From Thiotrichaceae bacterium (GTDB lineage: Bacteria > Pseudomonadota > Gammaproteobacteria > SZUA-229): a DNA stretch of 5,946 nucleotides. Positions 5,531-5,946 of this stretch are shown here, piece after piece. Numbering within the stretch: the stretch's first letter is position 1; each line of letters opens with the position of its first letter. The stretch covers positions 9,051 through 14,996 of the forward strand of contig NVWZ01000017.1 of NCBI GenBank assembly GCA_002746365.1, written 5' to 3'. The notes below the pieces were generated by a model. The model had not been told where the DNA came from, made no database searches, and saw nothing but the letters and a program-made list of their open reading frames with translations. A program made the position numbers and the translations under genes.

Positions 5531-5577
5531 GCCGTCTAACTTGACCGTTCGGCGTACAAAAGATAGGACAGTCGTAA

Positions 5578-5946
5578 ATGGCCCAATTGGTTTTGATTAC
5601 TGCTGGTGTCATCGTCGTGAGCGCTGTTACGGCGGTTTTGACCGGGCAGGCCCATGAGTCCTCAAGGGTCGAGCAAATGCTAACAACTCTAAGCACGCAC
5701 GAGACCCAGCCAGCGGGAGGGAATATCGATTTTGCATCATTTTCCAAACTCCCATCCCCAGTTGCCCGTTATTTCCAACATGTTCTAAGCAATAACCACG
5801 GTCTGATCAAAGTGGCGCGGTTACAGCAATTAGGTGTTTTGCGAACGAATACTGCTACTGAAAGTTGGTCACCATTCTCTGCAAGCCAGGTCGTAGATCC
5901 AGGTTCAAATGCCTTTTTATGGAACGCTAAGGTCGAGATGCCTTTG
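5578..5946 (+). CDS. DUF6544-like protein, N-terminal 123 aa; 3' end outside window
   Basis: The frame is open from the ATG at 5578 to the right edge, 123 codons, with an in-frame TAA just before the ATG and TAGGA (5564-5568) as a ribosome site nine bases upstream. A hydrophobic N-terminal segment, L-V-L-I-T-A-G-V-I-V-V-S-A-V-T-A-V-L (4-21), looks like a membrane anchor or signal. Then come L-P-S-P-V-A-R-Y-F-Q-H-V-L (about 58-70), V-A-R-L-Q-Q-L-G-V-L-R, W-S-P-F-S-A-S-Q-V and W-N-A-K-V-E-M. This pattern matches the DUF6544 type of conserved protein of unknown function as I remember it. The first 180 bases after the ATG are about 53% GC by hand count, higher than the genes to the left, suggesting host chromosome rather than cassette DNA. 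Confidence 0.72.
   Translation, partial: MAQLVLITAGVIVVSAVTAVLTGQAHESSRVEQMLTTLSTHETQPAGGNIDFASFSKLPSPVARYFQHVLSNNHGLIKVARLQQLGVLRTNTATESWSPFSASQVVDPGSNAFLWNAKVEMPL

Noticed and set aside
5534..5540. GTCTAAC, a perfect RYYYAAC box
   Set aside because: No stem and no GTTRRRY partner follow within a plausible distance, and a 7-mer this loose occurs by chance.
5478..5747. Minus-strand open frame of 89 codons
   Set aside because: It overlaps the plus-strand DUF6544-like frame, which has a ribosome site, a hydrophobic N-terminus and recognisable conserved patches.

Overview
This window looks like accessory DNA from an AT-rich gammaproteobacterium. That placement rests on a proteobacterial HAE1-type RND pump, an outer-membrane beta-barrel protein with a signal peptide and a terminal aromatic residue, and a good integron attC site. 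The genus cannot be named from the sequence.

Left edge (1-2081): the C-terminal two thirds of an RND efflux permease. It begins outside the window and is intact to its stop. It looks like ordinary host chromosome.

Middle (2147-3628): a small divergent module. On the minus strand, in transcription order, are two paralogous proteins of about 105 residues with a GIY-YIG-like fold signature (2988-3305, then 2441-2767) and an unrecognised 93-residue protein (2147-2428). Both GIY-YIG paralogs appear to lack the catalytic Arg and Glu. A 160-bp MITE-like element (2797-2956), with 17-bp imperfect terminal inverted repeats and a 4-bp ATAA target duplication, sits between the two paralogs. Divergently transcribed on the plus strand is a 69-residue XRE/Cro-type regulator (3419-3628). 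A 19-bp perfect palindrome in the shared upstream region (3350-3368) is a likely operator.

Right part (about 3824-5540): an integron-cassette remnant. A TIR-domain protein with a W-x-x-x-E signature and an uncharacterised C-terminal region (3910-4857) is followed by a well-formed 57-bp attC site (4868-4924). The cassette's left boundary is marked by GTTAACT at 3888-3894, the exact reverse complement of the AGTTAAC box of its attC. An imperfect hairpin with attC-like geometry precedes it. Next comes a small outer-membrane beta-barrel protein (4966-5481), probably a second cassette whose own downstream attC is damaged or absent. No integrase or attI is visible, so this is an orphan attC locus within the window.

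Right edge (5578-5946): the start of a DUF6544-like protein in visibly more GC-rich DNA, probably host sequence again.

The TIR cassette is the most likely defence or NAD-cleaving element. The GIY-YIG-like pair, the 93-residue protein and the XRE gene form a candidate small regulated module of unknown function.
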